Shown: piece by piece, positions 25,944 through 35,526 of the stretch
Layout: the number at the start of each line of letters is the position of its first letter
Numbering within the stretch: the first letter of the stretch is position 1
NCBI RefSeq assembly: GCF_002886255.1
Contig: NZ_KZ614149.1
Location: 1,674,001-1,738,000 of the forward strand
DNA: 64,000 bases
Reading direction: 5' to 3'
From: Alteribacillus bidgolensis
GTDB taxonomy: Bacteria; Bacillota; Bacilli; Bacillales; Marinococcaceae
Translations under genes and position numbers: made by a program
Notes under the pieces: model-generated
Database searches by the model: none
What the model saw: the letters and a program-made list of their open reading frames with translations, nothing else
Told to the model about the DNA's origin: nothing

Positions 25944-26249
25944 ATGCAGTTGTCCCCTTTATATTTTAAAAATTGATGTGCCACTCTAATCACTTTGATG
26001 AATTACCTGCGAATTCCTGCTCCATTACAAAATTTCATATAAAATTTGGTACCAAATGCTAAACAATAACGAGGATGAAAAAGTTATTACGGAGTGGAGA
26101 CAAAGGAATAATTACAAATGTAATGACCTTCTGCCAAGGATATTACTTTAGTAAATCTATTGGCCGGCACCCTGTTTTCCCCATACAAACGAATACACGG
26201 CCGTTATTTCCCGCTTGACCAATGTTCCTTCCCGTGATAAAATTCTTAT
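25944..26249. other. Intergenic region upstream of the Mn2+ riboswitch
   Basis: AT-rich sequence between the divergent YciI gene and the riboswitch. It should hold promoters for both. A 63-codon minus-strand frame (26157-26348) is a shadow of the riboswitch and is not called. Confidence 0.4.
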
Positions 26250-26362
26250 GAACGAAAAGGGGAGTAGCGTCCAATAGGATAAACGAATCGTCATGACAGC
26301 GTTAAAAACGCTCGGTTCGTTTGGCTTTATGATATATAAAGCACGCAAGACCTTTTTATGAG
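26250..26362 (+). ncRNA. yybP-ykoY (Mn2+) riboswitch aptamer
   Basis: It has the 5' signature AAAAGGGGAGTAGCG (from 26255) and the 3' signature GCAAGACCTTT (from 26345). Between them are AAACGAA/TTCGTTT, AGCGTT/AACGCT and CTTTAT/ATATAAAG stems, giving the two-arm fold of this class, with CGTCATGAC in the junction part. The closing stem pairs AAAAGG (26255-26260) with CCTTTTT (26351-26357). Family members sense Mn2+ and switch on exporters. Confidence 0.87.
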
Positions 26363-26413
26363 AACCTTGCTATATCTTTTTAGCAGGATTTTCATAAAAA
26401 GGTCTTTTTTTTG
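26347..26413 (+). terminator. Expression-platform terminator of the Mn2+ riboswitch
   Basis: AAGACCTTTTTATGA (26347-26361) pairs with TCATAAAAAGGTCTT (26392-26406), with an inner CCTTGCT/AGCAGG, followed by TTTTTTG. It shares the 3' strand of the aptamer's closing stem, so ligand binding would prevent termination and let the exchanger gene be expressed. Confidence 0.87.
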
Positions 26414-26453
26414 TGCTAATACGGGGTCGGCCTGCCCATATACAAAAGGAGAG

Positions 26454-27443
26454 ATGGTTTTGCTATTTTTATATTTTTTTCTTGCAGCGGCAATAACGGT
26501 TGCTGCTGCGGTCAAGTTGTCTACTTATGCTGATGTTATTAGCATGAAATCAAAATGGGGCGGGATGATGGTCGGAACGATTCTGCTTGCAGGTGCAACT
26601 TCATTACCAGAAGTGACGACCAGTTTAACGGCCGTTGCTTTGAACAATCCCGACATTGCTGTAGGTAATGTCCTTGGCAGTAATATGTTTAATTTGCTCA
26701 TCATTGCTACATTTGACATGTGTTACCGAAAAGAAAAACTATTTTCTAGAACTGCTATGTCACATACTTACACAGCATCTCTAGGAATCTTTCTTTCTCT
26801 GATGGTTTTGGCTGCATTATTTATCCGAACGGATCTTTCGATTTTTGGAATCGGTTTGGATGCTTTATTGATTTTGGCCGCTTATGTGCTAGGTATGTAT
26901 GTTATCAATCGTTATAGTGAAGTAGATATCCCTGAAGAAGAAAAAGATGAAGAACTAAGCCCGTCCTATGCTCTATCCCTTCGCCATGCAAAAATAGGTT
27001 TTTTCATAGCTGCTGTTGTTATTTTAATGGCAGGGTCCTTGCTCACCATAACAGGGGACCAAATTGCAGCGGTCACTGGTCTTGGTTCCAGCTTTGTCGG
27101 CAGTTTTCTTATTGCTGCGTCTACATCGCTTCCTGAAGCGATTGCTGTATTGATTGCCCTGCAGCTGCAAAATCACAATCTGGCGCTTGGTTCTATCCTT
27201 GGGAGCAACCTTTTCAACATGATTTTACTTGCCGTAAGTGATATTGCTTATTTTTCAGGGCCGATTATTGCTGCATCCAGCACATCTCATCAAATTACAG
27301 CTTCAGCCGTTACAATTTTAGCTGCAATCGTGTTATTCTCTATCCTTCGCGGCCGAAAACGTTTTTTCCGTCTATACACATGGCCTTCTGCTTTACTAAT
27401 CGTTATTTATTTTATTTCTAGTTATTTGATTTTTGTTTACTGA
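26454..27443 (+). CDS. CaCA-family cation exchanger (CaxA/YrbG type), probable Mn2+ exporter
   Basis: About 330 residues, roughly ten membrane segments, with two alpha-repeats. The first repeat holds GATSLPEVTTSLTAVALNNP and GNVLGSNMFNLL; the second holds STSLPEAIAVLIALQLQ and GSILGSNLFNM. The Glu in each SLPE is the usual cation site. The cytoplasmic loop between them is acidic (EEEKDEELS). The start is ATG at 26454 or TTG at 26460, where AAAGGAG is better spaced (8 bases). The Mn2+ riboswitch directly upstream makes Mn2+ export likely, though CaCA proteins are classically Ca2+ or Na+/Ca2+ carriers. Confidence 0.88.
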   Translation: MVLLFLYFFLAAAITVAAAVKLSTYADVISMKSKWGGMMVGTILLAGATSLPEVTTSLTAVALNNPDIAVGNVLGSNMFNLLIIATFDMCYRKEKLFSRTAMSHTYTASLGIFLSLMVLAALFIRTDLSIFGIGLDALLILAAYVLGMYVINRYSEVDIPEEEKDEELSPSYALSLRHAKIGFFIAAVVILMAGSLLTITGDQIAAVTGLGSSFVGSFLIAASTSLPEAIAVLIALQLQNHNLALGSILGSNLFNMILLAVSDIAYFSGPIIAASSTSHQITASAVTILAAIVLFSILRGRKRFFRLYTWPSALLIVIYFISSYLIFVY

Positions 27444-27450
27444 AATGAGA

Positions 27451-27497
27451 AAACAGGCAAGGGCTGCTGAACAGAACAGCTCCTGCCTGTTTTTGTT
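27451..27497. terminator. Bidirectional terminator between exchanger and tlp
   Basis: AAACAGGCAAGGGCTG and CAGCTCCTGCCTGTTTTT with T runs on both sides. Confidence 0.82.
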
Positions 27498-27714
27498 ATT
27501 TTTCTTTATTAAGGGATTGCTTCAGATTTTCCATTGTTTCTTTTCTATGCTCGTTCTTTTCTTCAATCTGCTGCATTTCTTCTTCATTAAGAGCCGCTCC
27601 ATGCTCTTTTGCAAATTCAGTGGTTCGGTTTAAATTTTCCTCTGTGTCTTCTATGATATTTTTAATTTCTTCTTCCCGGTTCTGACGAGGACGGCCATGT
27701 TTATTCGTCATCAT
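27496..27714 (-). CDS. Tlp-like small acid-soluble spore protein
   Basis: A 72-residue, highly charged, helical protein without Cys, containing RQNREEEIKNIIEDTEENLN, then QIEEKNEHRKETMENLKQSL. This resembles Tlp of B. subtilis, which has similar IKEKNERRKESIEA-type sequence. Tlp is made in the forespore under sigma-G (family knowledge). AAAGGAGG is 5 bases before ATG at 27714; a second ATG at 27711 is also possible. No CxxC thioredoxin site is present, as expected. Confidence 0.75.
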   Translation of the reverse strand: MMTNKHGRPRQNREEEIKNIIEDTEENLNRTTEFAKEHGAALNEEEMQQIEEKNEHRKETMENLKQSLNKEK

Positions 27715-27838
27715 TTATTCCTCCTTTACACTTTGAGAGTAGTATCTCTTCTTGTGTAAAGAATTATGCAGGAAAATGACAGCGTACAGCAGTTGAAATC
27801 CACCCATACCGTTATACGGGATACCTGCTTTACTTCAC

Positions 27839-28384
27839 TTACATTCCTAACGCTTCCTCAAGCTTGCTTTGATCGATCGGTCCATAAAACGTGTCCATGA
27901 CAATTCCGTTTTCATCCAAAAGAAAAGAAACGGGTACACCAGTTACGCTGAAGGCTTCAATCCCTTCCCCTTCCTCATCTAATAACACGGGAATAGAAAG
28001 CTTTGCTTGCTGTACAAACTGTTTTACATCTTCTTTATTGTATTCCTGTGTTGTGGCGTTAATAGCGACAATGTTTAGGGTATCTTTTTTTTCCTCATAG
28101 TAGCGGGACAACTTAGGAAGCTCTTCTTGGCAAATGCCGCACCAGCTTGAAAAAAAAGTAAACAGCACTGGCTTCCCGCTAAACGTTTCCATACTGTACG
28201 TTTGGCCATCTAACCCAATAAGGTCAACCGATGGTGCCCGGTGGCCGGTTTGAACAACAGGATAACCTGCAGCTACTTGGACAGCTTCTTTTGATGGATT
28301 TTGAGAAGCTTGATAAAATAAACCAGTAAGTAATATAAGACCACATAAAGACAGAAACATCAGTCTTTTTTGAACATAGTTCAT
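27839..28384 (-). CDS. Membrane-anchored thioredoxin-like protein (ResA/TlpA type)
   Basis: A 181-residue protein with one N-terminal membrane anchor (about 8-26) and a TlpA/AhpC-type thioredoxin fold facing outside the membrane. The active site is CGIC in TFFSSWCGICQEELPKLSRY (about 79-98), with the cis-Pro in SVTGVPVSFLLDE. Such proteins reduce disulfides during cytochrome c maturation, among other roles. It is a lone gene here, with no ccd/res genes beside it. Start at 28384 has AAGGAGA upstream. Confidence 0.87.
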   Translation of the reverse strand: MNYVQKRLMFLSLCGLILLTGLFYQASQNPSKEAVQVAAGYPVVQTGHRAPSVDLIGLDGQTYSMETFSGKPVLFTFFSSWCGICQEELPKLSRYYEEKKDTLNIVAINATTQEYNKEDVKQFVQQAKLSIPVLLDEEGEGIEAFSVTGVPVSFLLDENGIVMDTFYGPIDQSKLEEALGM

Positions 28385-28428
28385 AAGGTATCTCCTTTCT
28401 TCAAAAAGTAAATGTTGGAGGTGAGAGG

Positions 28429-28596
28429 GTGTTTGTATTTTTCCGGACCGTTTTATTTATTTTAACGGGGGCCATCGCTCTTATTGTACTTTTGTCCTAT
28501 CGCTTTAATAATCTAGCACAATGGCCGCTGGCCGTGCTGTTGTTCGTGGCTGTCCCGGTATTTGCCATGTATTTGGGATGGAAGCACCGCTTATGA
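28429..28596 (+). CDS. 55-residue two-helix membrane peptide, unknown
   Basis: A short gene with a GGAGGTGAGAGG ribosome site and a GTG start at 28429. The product begins MFVFFRTVLFILTGAIALIV, has a second helix (PLAVLLFVAVPVFAMYLGW) and ends in KHRL. It diverges from the ResA-like gene (start 28384) and is tail to tail with the pseudogene whose stop is at 28598. Only two bases separate their stops. Unknown family. Confidence 0.6.
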   Translation: MFVFFRTVLFILTGAIALIVLLSYRFNNLAQWPLAVLLFVAVPVFAMYLGWKHRL

Positions 28597-28597
28597 A

Positions 28598-29627
28598 TCA
28601 TGGTATTTTGCTATTGATATAAAAATTTCCGCTGTTTTTTTCCTTAATATGCCGAAGCCGTGGTTTAGCCCGCTCTTTTTCCAAAGGATGAAGCAGCAGT
28701 TCTTCTATCTTCTGTTTCATTTCAAAAGGTGTTTTTGCCCAAAATGCTGCTTGTCTATTTGTTAAACATCATGCCTTGTATTCTTCAATCCCTGGGAACG
28801 GAGAATATAACACTATCGAGACTTCACATAATACTGCTTCTTCCATAGCCATTCCGCCTGCCTTACTAATTAAATGATCTGCAGCATGTAAATATTGTTT
28901 AAAATAGTCGGTAAACGGCAGAACGTGCATATCATGCTGACGAGAAGTCGTGTTAAATTTCCTGCGGCTTGTACCGCTTAGCATTACAACAGTAGAAGGA
29001 ATTTTTAACTTCTTTAGCTCTTCTCCAACTTTTCGGTACGGAAAGATACCATCTCCTCCGCCGCACACTAATAACAAAGGTTTTTTAGGGCAGCATTCTT
29101 TCTTCGTTATATGCTTCTCCTCTATTTCGACTGGATACCTGCTGGAAAAACATCTTGGCCATCCTGTGTCCATTTTGTATCTCCTGCTTCTGAGACAAAC
29201 AATCCATTAACTAAAGGATGACTTGTCAAAGGGGATGTCCAATAATCCGTCGCTACACTGTAAAGCGGTACAGATAAGGGTGTACGTTTTTCACTTCACC
29301 TGCCAAAACTGTTAATAAAGGATGATCAGATAAGACTAAATCTGCTTGCAGCGTTTTTTCTATTCTTTTTTGATAAAGACGAGACAGAGCAGTAATAACA
29401 GCAGAGATGGATAATGGATTTTTAGCAAGCACAAGTCCTCCACGGCTCAGGAAATAAAAACACAAATCCGCCATACACTTTTTTACTCAATTTATAGAAA
29501 GAAGGAATGCCTGTTTCGAGCGGATGTAATATAGCAGCGGTATCTTTGTGAGTAATAATAGTCTTTTTCAATAGATAAGCAGCTTGATTATGGCCATACC
29601 GTAAGAAGCTGTAAAAATATTATGCAT
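28598..29627 (-). pseudogene. Decayed diacylglycerol/undecaprenyl-type glycosyltransferase (MGDG synthase-like)
   Basis: Remains of a family-28-type glycosyltransferase, pieced together from three frames. In order: MHNIFTASYG, then GHNQAAYLLKKTIITHKD, then the 73-codon piece with LVLSDHPLLTVLAGEV, then PLYSVATDYWTSPLTSHPLV, then PLLLVCGGGDGIFPYRKVGE, HLISKAGGMAMEEAVLC and PGIEEYKA. A TGA at 28769-28771 interrupts, and the frame continues CLTNRQAAFWAKTPFEMKQK. Frame changes lie near 29605, 29460, 29270 and 29140. AGGAG precedes the ATG at 29627. Related family members make MGDG-like lipids. Gene is broken at several independent points. Confidence 0.85.
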
Positions 29628-29702
29628 GCCCTCGTCTCCTCTGCTTGTTTGCCATAGTATATGCGCGCCCTTTTAGAGACATGCATATGGAGGTTTAAGC
29701 GG

Positions 29703-30786
<1,084 letters not shown>

Positions 30787-30794
30787 ATTCGTAT

Positions 30795-30827
30795 TAAAAA
30801 CGGAGGCAATTACACCTCCGTTTTTAT
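30795..30827 (+). terminator. Terminator of trpS
   Basis: AAAAACGGAGG and CCTCCGTTTTT around CAATTACA. Confidence 0.87.
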
Positions 30828-30871
30828 ACATTAGGAACACAAATTTGTTTAATAATGTCATGGTTTAAGAC

Positions 30872-30904
30872 AAAAAAAGAGCCATCCCTGTGGGACAGCC
30901 TCAT
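30872..30904 (-). terminator. Terminator of the 37-residue gene at 30987-31100
   Basis: On the minus strand GAGGCTGTCCC, loop ACA and GGGATGGCTC (with G-U pairs), followed by TTTTTTT. It lies 83 bases past the stop of that small gene. Confidence 0.75.
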
Positions 30905-30986
30905 CTTCTTGCATCTAAACATCAACTATGTCATTGTTCTTTTTTTCGATGTATTTTTTAAATAAGCTATTTCTGTCAGCTGTTCT

Positions 30987-31100
30987 TTAGTAACCTTTTT
31001 GCTTCCTCCAGATTTTACCGACAATCACACTAAATACGATGGTGCCGACCGCGTACAAAATCGTCAAAGCCTGCATCGAAAAATAAGCTAGTCCGTCCAC
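30987..31100 (-). CDS. 37-residue single-helix membrane peptide, unknown
   Basis: Short gene with GTG start at 31100 preceded by AGGAGGGAAAG. Product begins MDGLAYFSMQALTILYAVGT, continues IVFSVIVGKIW and ends RKQKGY, so one membrane helix with a basic cytoplasmic end. A good terminator is downstream, which supports an expressed unit. It lies on the same strand as yjbA but 154 bases from it. I do not recognise it. Confidence 0.58.
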   Translation of the reverse strand: MDGLAYFSMQALTILYAVGTIVFSVIVGKIWRKQKGY

Positions 31101-31254
31101 AACTTTCCCTCCTGTCTCACCTTCTTTTCCTTTTTATTATATGGAAAGACAGTCATTCTGTAAAGACGGCCGGCAGCTTTTTAAACTACCTTACGCATTC
31201 AAAGATAGTTTACGTTCAACTACTCCTCTACCTTCATCTTCAACCTGCCAATCA

Positions 31255-32001
31255 TTATTTTACTTCTTCCTCATGATGCAAGTTCCAAATTTTTTCAAAA
31301 AACGGCTGTCCTTTTATCATTTTTTGGCAAAGTTCATAATGCGCATCGGACCAATCGTCTTTCACTTCCTGATACAATGTCTGCCATGCTGTTTCTTTAT
31401 CGATGTGCTGTATTTCTTCATACCTGGCAGGATTCCATTCTGTGTACCAATAACGAATTTCTGCAGATTCTCCTGATGTGTAGAGCTGATCAAGTGCCAT
31501 AAATAATAATTGTTTAAGCTGCCGTTCTTTTCTTGTCAATCCAGCCATATATTTGGGGTGCGGAGATAAAATGTGATATTCTTTTGGCGGAGGCGGCTCT
31601 GTTAAATCAAAGCACTCTGCCTTTGTTTCATCCATTATCTCTTTGGTCATTCTTTCATGCTTTGGCGTAAGACGACTTTTTCTGATTGGTGTTTTGTACC
31701 CAAGCGTATCGACAGCTAAGACACGACTGCCATCATACATAATGAAACAATAGTCGAGCGTGATTCTTGTCATGTTTTTTCGGAGCGTGCTTTTTTGAAA
31801 TACTTCATTCAACAGCTCATCTGGTACATCTTCCATGCGATTTTCAATGTAGTCAAATAATCTTTCTGTTACTTTTACGATTTCCCCTTGATCAAGCACT
31901 TCTATTCTATCTTCAGAGTGCCATTCATGGAAAGGACAAACATTGTACCCGTTTTCTTCACCTTCAAACCAATTAATCCAGACATCACGGATCCGGGCCA
32001 T
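31255..32001 (-). CDS. yjbA: UPF0736 family protein YjbA
   Basis: A 248-residue soluble protein starting [20 protein letters not shown], then [20 protein letters not shown]; it ends in an acidic tail EEEVK. The start, the tryptophan-rich motif and the position next to trpS match B. subtilis YjbA (UPF0736), for which no function is known. AAGGAGGG lies before ATG at 32001; the upstream extension from 32025 is not family-like. Confidence 0.82.
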   Translation of the reverse strand: MARIRDVWINWFEGEENGYNVCPFHEWHSEDRIEVLDQGEIVKVTERLFDYIENRMEDVPDELLNEVFQKSTLRKNMTRITLDYCFIMYDGSRVLAVDTLGYKTPIRKSRLTPKHERMTKEIMDETKAECFDLTEPPPPKEYHILSPHPKYMAGLTRKERQLKQLLFMALDQLYTSGESAEIRYWYTEWNPARYEEIQHIDKETAWQTLYQEVKDDWSDAHYELCQKMIKGQPFFEKIWNLHHEEEVK

Positions 32002-32085
32002 GGTTAAACCCTCCTTGCTATCCATTAGTATCCACAGTATAGTCAGAGTGAAAATGTTTTATTCTTTCTGCCCTTTCTTTTCTTG

Positions 32086-32292
32086 CTAATTTTTTTCCGG
32101 CCAGTAAATACTTCCGGCAATCATAAAAAGTCCTGCAGCGAATACAGCGCCTTCGGTACGCTGAAAAATAAACGTCAGATAATCCAGTAAAGTGAGTCCA
32201 GCCGGAATATAGTTCATATATGCAATTAAGCTGATACCGCCTCCTGCTGCAAGCCCGAAGCCGACAGTCATCATAAACAGCCTGGCGATCAT
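32086..32292 (-). CDS. Small membrane protein, unknown
   Basis: A 68-residue protein with two membrane helices, at about 5-26 (LFMMTVGFGLAAGGGISLIA) and 45-62. AAAGGGAG is 9 bases before ATG at 32292; a longer in-frame start at 32313 is less likely. It lies upstream of yjbA on the same strand with 84 bases between. I do not recognise the family for sure; a similar small protein occurs in other Bacillus genomes as far as I recall. Confidence 0.55.
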   Translation of the reverse strand: MIARLFMMTVGFGLAAGGGISLIAYMNYIPAGLTLLDYLTFIFQRTEGAVFAAGLFMIAGSIYWPEKN

Positions 32293-32551
32293 AGTTTTTC
32301 GCTCCCTTTTCAAACAGCTCTAAGAGACAACAAAACAACAGATGATTTATAATTAGAAAAGTGCAAGTGAACAATCTAAATGCACGAAATACATAGCATT
32401 TCTCCCGCTAAATAGGAGAAATTTCTTGATTACAGATTAGAAACCCTTTTTTCTTCATGAATTTCCCTGTAACGATTGTTCGACACTGACTTTTTTTACC
32501 TTAAAAAGGCATTTGCACTTTTCATTATTAATTTATGCAGGAGAGGTGATT

Positions 32552-32830
32552 ATGTCTACTCATAGAGAAAATCTTCAAAAAGAATTTTACGAAAAAATGG
32601 CCTATTATGATGATCTCGTTCGTGAGATTAATAATAAAGCTAAACACTTAGGAAACGAGACGTATTTTACTCATCTGCGTTTATATAAGGAACAAAAAGA
32701 CCAAATAGAAGATATTATGCGATATTTTGATGAAGCAGGCGTAGACGCTTCAAAAAACACGACAGAATCTATTTTGACCTTTGCTTTAAATGAATTTCAT
32801 CACTATATTATGAGTATACAAAACGGGTAA
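32552..32830 (+). CDS. Small helical acidic protein, unknown
   Basis: A 92-residue soluble protein starting MSTHRENLQKEFYEKMAYYD, mostly charged and predicted helical, ending EFHHYIMSIQNG. AGGAGAGG is 7 bases before the ATG at 32552. It sits 25 bases upstream of the nucleotidyltransferase fusion gene and is very likely co-transcribed with it. No family was recognised. A role linked to tRNA end processing is suggested only by context. Confidence 0.6.
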   Translation: MSTHRENLQKEFYEKMAYYDDLVREINNKAKHLGNETYFTHLRLYKEQKDQIEDIMRYFDEAGVDASKNTTESILTFALNEFHHYIMSIQNG

Positions 32831-32855
32831 TACTGTAAGGTGGAGGAATGAACCG

Positions 32856-35417
32856 ATGGAAATCATTTTAACGCATGACCAAGTGGACTTTGATGCACTT
32901 GCTTCCATGGTCGCAGCTTCTAAGCTCTATCCGCAGGCAGCCATGGTTCTGCCTAAGCAGCAATCCGAACAAGTTCGTCACTATTTAGCGTTATATCGGG
33001 ACAACTTTAATTTTTCAGCTGAAAATGATATCGATTGGGAGAAAGTCAGCCATGTCATCCTAACTGATGTGGCCCACCTTTCCCGTACAGAAGCACGCTC
33101 TACATTGCCTTCTGGTATCCCAATAACGGTTTATGATCACCATCCGCTTTTAGAAGAGGATAAACAGGAGCATGTTACATATGTGGTAGAAAAAACAGGA
33201 GCAGCTGTTACGATATTAATCGAAGAAATAATCAAACAACAAATGGAAATTAGTTCATATGAAGCCACCCTTTTTGCGCTTGGTCTTTATACGGATACAG
33301 GTTCTTTCGTTTATCCAGACACAACCGTACGTGATCTTAAAGCAGCTGTATTTTTAAAGGAAAAAGGGATGCAGCTTGATCTTGTCCAGCAATTTTCAGA
33401 AGAAACATTAACCTCTATTGAGCAAGAAACATTTCAAGCGTATTTATCTTCAGCTGAAAACGTGGAGGCAGAAGGGCTCCATATGGTAATTGCAAGCCTT
33501 ACAGCTGACCGTTTTATCGGAAACTTAAATGTTATTACATCCAGGGTTCTCGAAACAACCGGGGCAGATACAGTGATTACGGTTACTAGCATGAAAAATA
33601 AAATCTTTATTATTGGCCGGTCTTCATCAGACCGAATGAATTTACTGCCAGTCATAAAACATTTTCACGGAGGCGGGCACGAAAAAGCTGCTTCAGCGTC
33701 TGTTAAGGAACGATCCATTTCTTCGGTTATAAAAGAGATAAAGGAACTGCTGTCTTCATCCATTTCCTCTGCCGTACGTGCGGATTTTCTAATGTCTGCT
33801 CCTGTGAAAACCGTATTACAAAATACAACGATAAATGAAGCTAAAAATCAAATGCTTTATTACGGACATAACGGCTTTCCTGTTGTAGATGAAAATGGGA
33901 AATTAATTGGAATCATTTCTCGGCGCGATGTGGATAAGGCCAACCAGCATAACCTTGGACATGCTCCGGTCAAAGGATATATGAGTACGAGCCCAGTAAC
34001 GATCACCAAACATACATCGTTTGAACAAATTCAGCAGCTCATGATTCAATACAACATTGGCCGTCTGCCTGTCATAGAAAATGAAAAAATTATCGGGATC
34101 GTCTCTCGCACAGATGTAATTGAATATATGCACAATCGATCTTCAAAAGATAATCAGGCACCTGCAAATATTAAAGAACAAATAGAAACGCTGCTGCCAA
34201 AAGACGCCATTGTCTTGCTTAAAAAAGCAGGTTCCCTTGCAGAAACGAAGAATATGAAAGCTTATATTATTGGCGGTATTGTTCGTGATTTAATATTAGG
34301 AAGCCCTAGCGAAGATATTGACATCGTCATTGAAGGAGATGGTATTTCTTTTGCAGAAGCGTTTGCCAACGATATAAATGGAACCGTCACGCCTCATGAA
34401 ACGTTTGGAACAGCAACCGTTGAAACAGAAAATGGCTCCAAACTTGATTTTACTACATCAAGAACCGAGTATTATGAAAAACCAGCAGCTCTTCCAACCG
34501 TTGTCCGTTCAAATATCAAAGAGGATTTGTTCCGGCGTGATTTTACGATGAATGCTATGGCAGCTTCCTTAGAGCCAGATTCGTTTGGAGAATTAATTGA
34601 TTATTTTAATGGATTAGAAGATATAAAAAAGAAAAATCTTCGTGTTCTTCATAACCTCAGCTTTGTTGAAGACCCCACCCGCATTTTGCGAGGTATCCGG
34701 TTTGAAGCCCGTTTCTCTTTTCGAATGGATGAAGAAACAGAAGCATTTTTACGCCATTCAGCAGCTTCGATTTTTGCCTTGTCTCATACACGTGTAATCA
34801 CAGAATTAAAACATATTTTTCAAGAAACCAATCCTGCCGAAAGCTTGTCACGTTTGCATGAACTTGGAGTACTAAACAAATTTCTGCCCGGTTCCATTTG
34901 GAGTACAAAAACATCCGCAGTCCTTTCCCTTCTTCTTAAAGAATGGGAACAACAAGAAACAAGACCAAGTATAAAAGAAGAGTGGTTTTTCATTACTGCT
35001 TGTTTATATACCGAAAACGCGGAGACAGCAAAACTTCTTGAAGCTATCGCTGCTACGAAACCACAGAAAAAAACAGCACGGGATTTCGCCGTGTTAATGA
35101 ATGATGTGACAGACGACGTGTTTGCTTCTGAAGGAGCTTTACATGAATTTGCTTTTCATCTAGACGAAGACGCCTTATTTCTTGTATTTCTGGCTTTGCT
35201 ATGCTCTGGGGAACAAAGTAAAGCACGTATCGTCCACGCCTATCGTACGAAACGAAAAAAGCTGCCGCGCTGGGTAAGCGGGGACGACTTAAAAGCTGCC
35301 GGGCTTACACCTGGTCCTGCTTTTAAAGATTATTTGTTTCAATTAGAAAAAGCCTTTTTAAATGGTGAAATTACCAATCGGAAGGAAGCACTAGCCTATA
35401 TTAAGTCTAGAATGTAA
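32856..35417 (+). CDS. DHH-CBS-CBS-nucleotidyltransferase fusion, probable tRNA A-adding enzyme
   Basis: An 853-residue multi-domain protein. DHH/DHHA1 phosphoesterase-like part (about 1-310): THDQVDFDALAS, VYDHHPLLEED and HFHGGGHEKAASA. Two CBS domains (about 310-430): VLQNTTINEAKNQMLYYGHN and RLPVIENEKIIGIVSRTD. Class II nucleotidyltransferase (about 445-850): catalytic IGGIVRDLILGSPSEDIDIV (GG-x-VRD and DxD), DLFRRDFTMNAMA and the base-specifying EDPTRILRGIRFEARF. In species with separate CC- and A-adding enzymes, the A-adding one has this plan (Aquifex; the B. halodurans type). The CC-adding partner would be elsewhere. No inactivating change is seen in the DxD or VRD motifs. Confidence 0.87.
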   Translation: MEIILTHDQVDFDALASMVAASKLYPQAAMVLPKQQSEQVRHYLALYRDNFNFSAENDIDWEKVSHVILTDVAHLSRTEARSTLPSGIPITVYDHHPLLEEDKQEHVTYVVEKTGAAVTILIEEIIKQQMEISSYEATLFALGLYTDTGSFVYPDTTVRDLKAAVFLKEKGMQLDLVQQFSEETLTSIEQETFQAYLSSAENVEAEGLHMVIASLTADRFIGNLNVITSRVLETTGADTVITVTSMKNKIFIIGRSSSDRMNLLPVIKHFHGGGHEKAASASVKERSISSVIKEIKELLSSSISSAVRADFLMSAPVKTVLQNTTINEAKNQMLYYGHNGFPVVDENGKLIGIISRRDVDKANQHNLGHAPVKGYMSTSPVTITKHTSFEQIQQLMIQYNIGRLPVIENEKIIGIVSRTDVIEYMHNRSSKDNQAPANIKEQIETLLPKDAIVLLKKAGSLAETKNMKAYIIGGIVRDLILGSPSEDIDIVIEGDGISFAEAFANDINGTVTPHETFGTATVETENGSKLDFTTSRTEYYEKPAALPTVVRSNIKEDLFRRDFTMNAMAASLEPDSFGELIDYFNGLEDIKKKNLRVLHNLSFVEDPTRILRGIRFEARFSFRMDEETEAFLRHSAASIFALSHTRVITELKHIFQETNPAESLSRLHELGVLNKFLPGSIWSTKTSAVLSLLLKEWEQQETRPSIKEEWFFITACLYTENAETAKLLEAIAATKPQKKTARDFAVLMNDVTDDVFASEGALHEFAFHLDEDALFLVFLALLCSGEQSKARIVHAYRTKRKKLPRWVSGDDLKAAGLTPGPAFKDYLFQLEKAFLNGEITNRKEALAYIKSRM

Positions 35418-35526
35418 AATACTGTAGAAAAAACTCGGATTTTCATGCTATATTACAAATTTATATTCAAATAAGGTAAAAATTTCTGTTATAATCAAGG
35501 TTGAATGTCCGAGGGGGGTTAATACG

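Noticed and set aside
26157..26515. Minus-strand frames over the riboswitch
   Set aside because: They are shadows of the aptamer and terminator; no ribosome site or family pattern.
28769..28771. Selenocysteine at the TGA of the glycosyltransferase
   Set aside because: The gene also has several frameshifts and the TGA is not at a Cys/redox position, so ordinary decay explains it.
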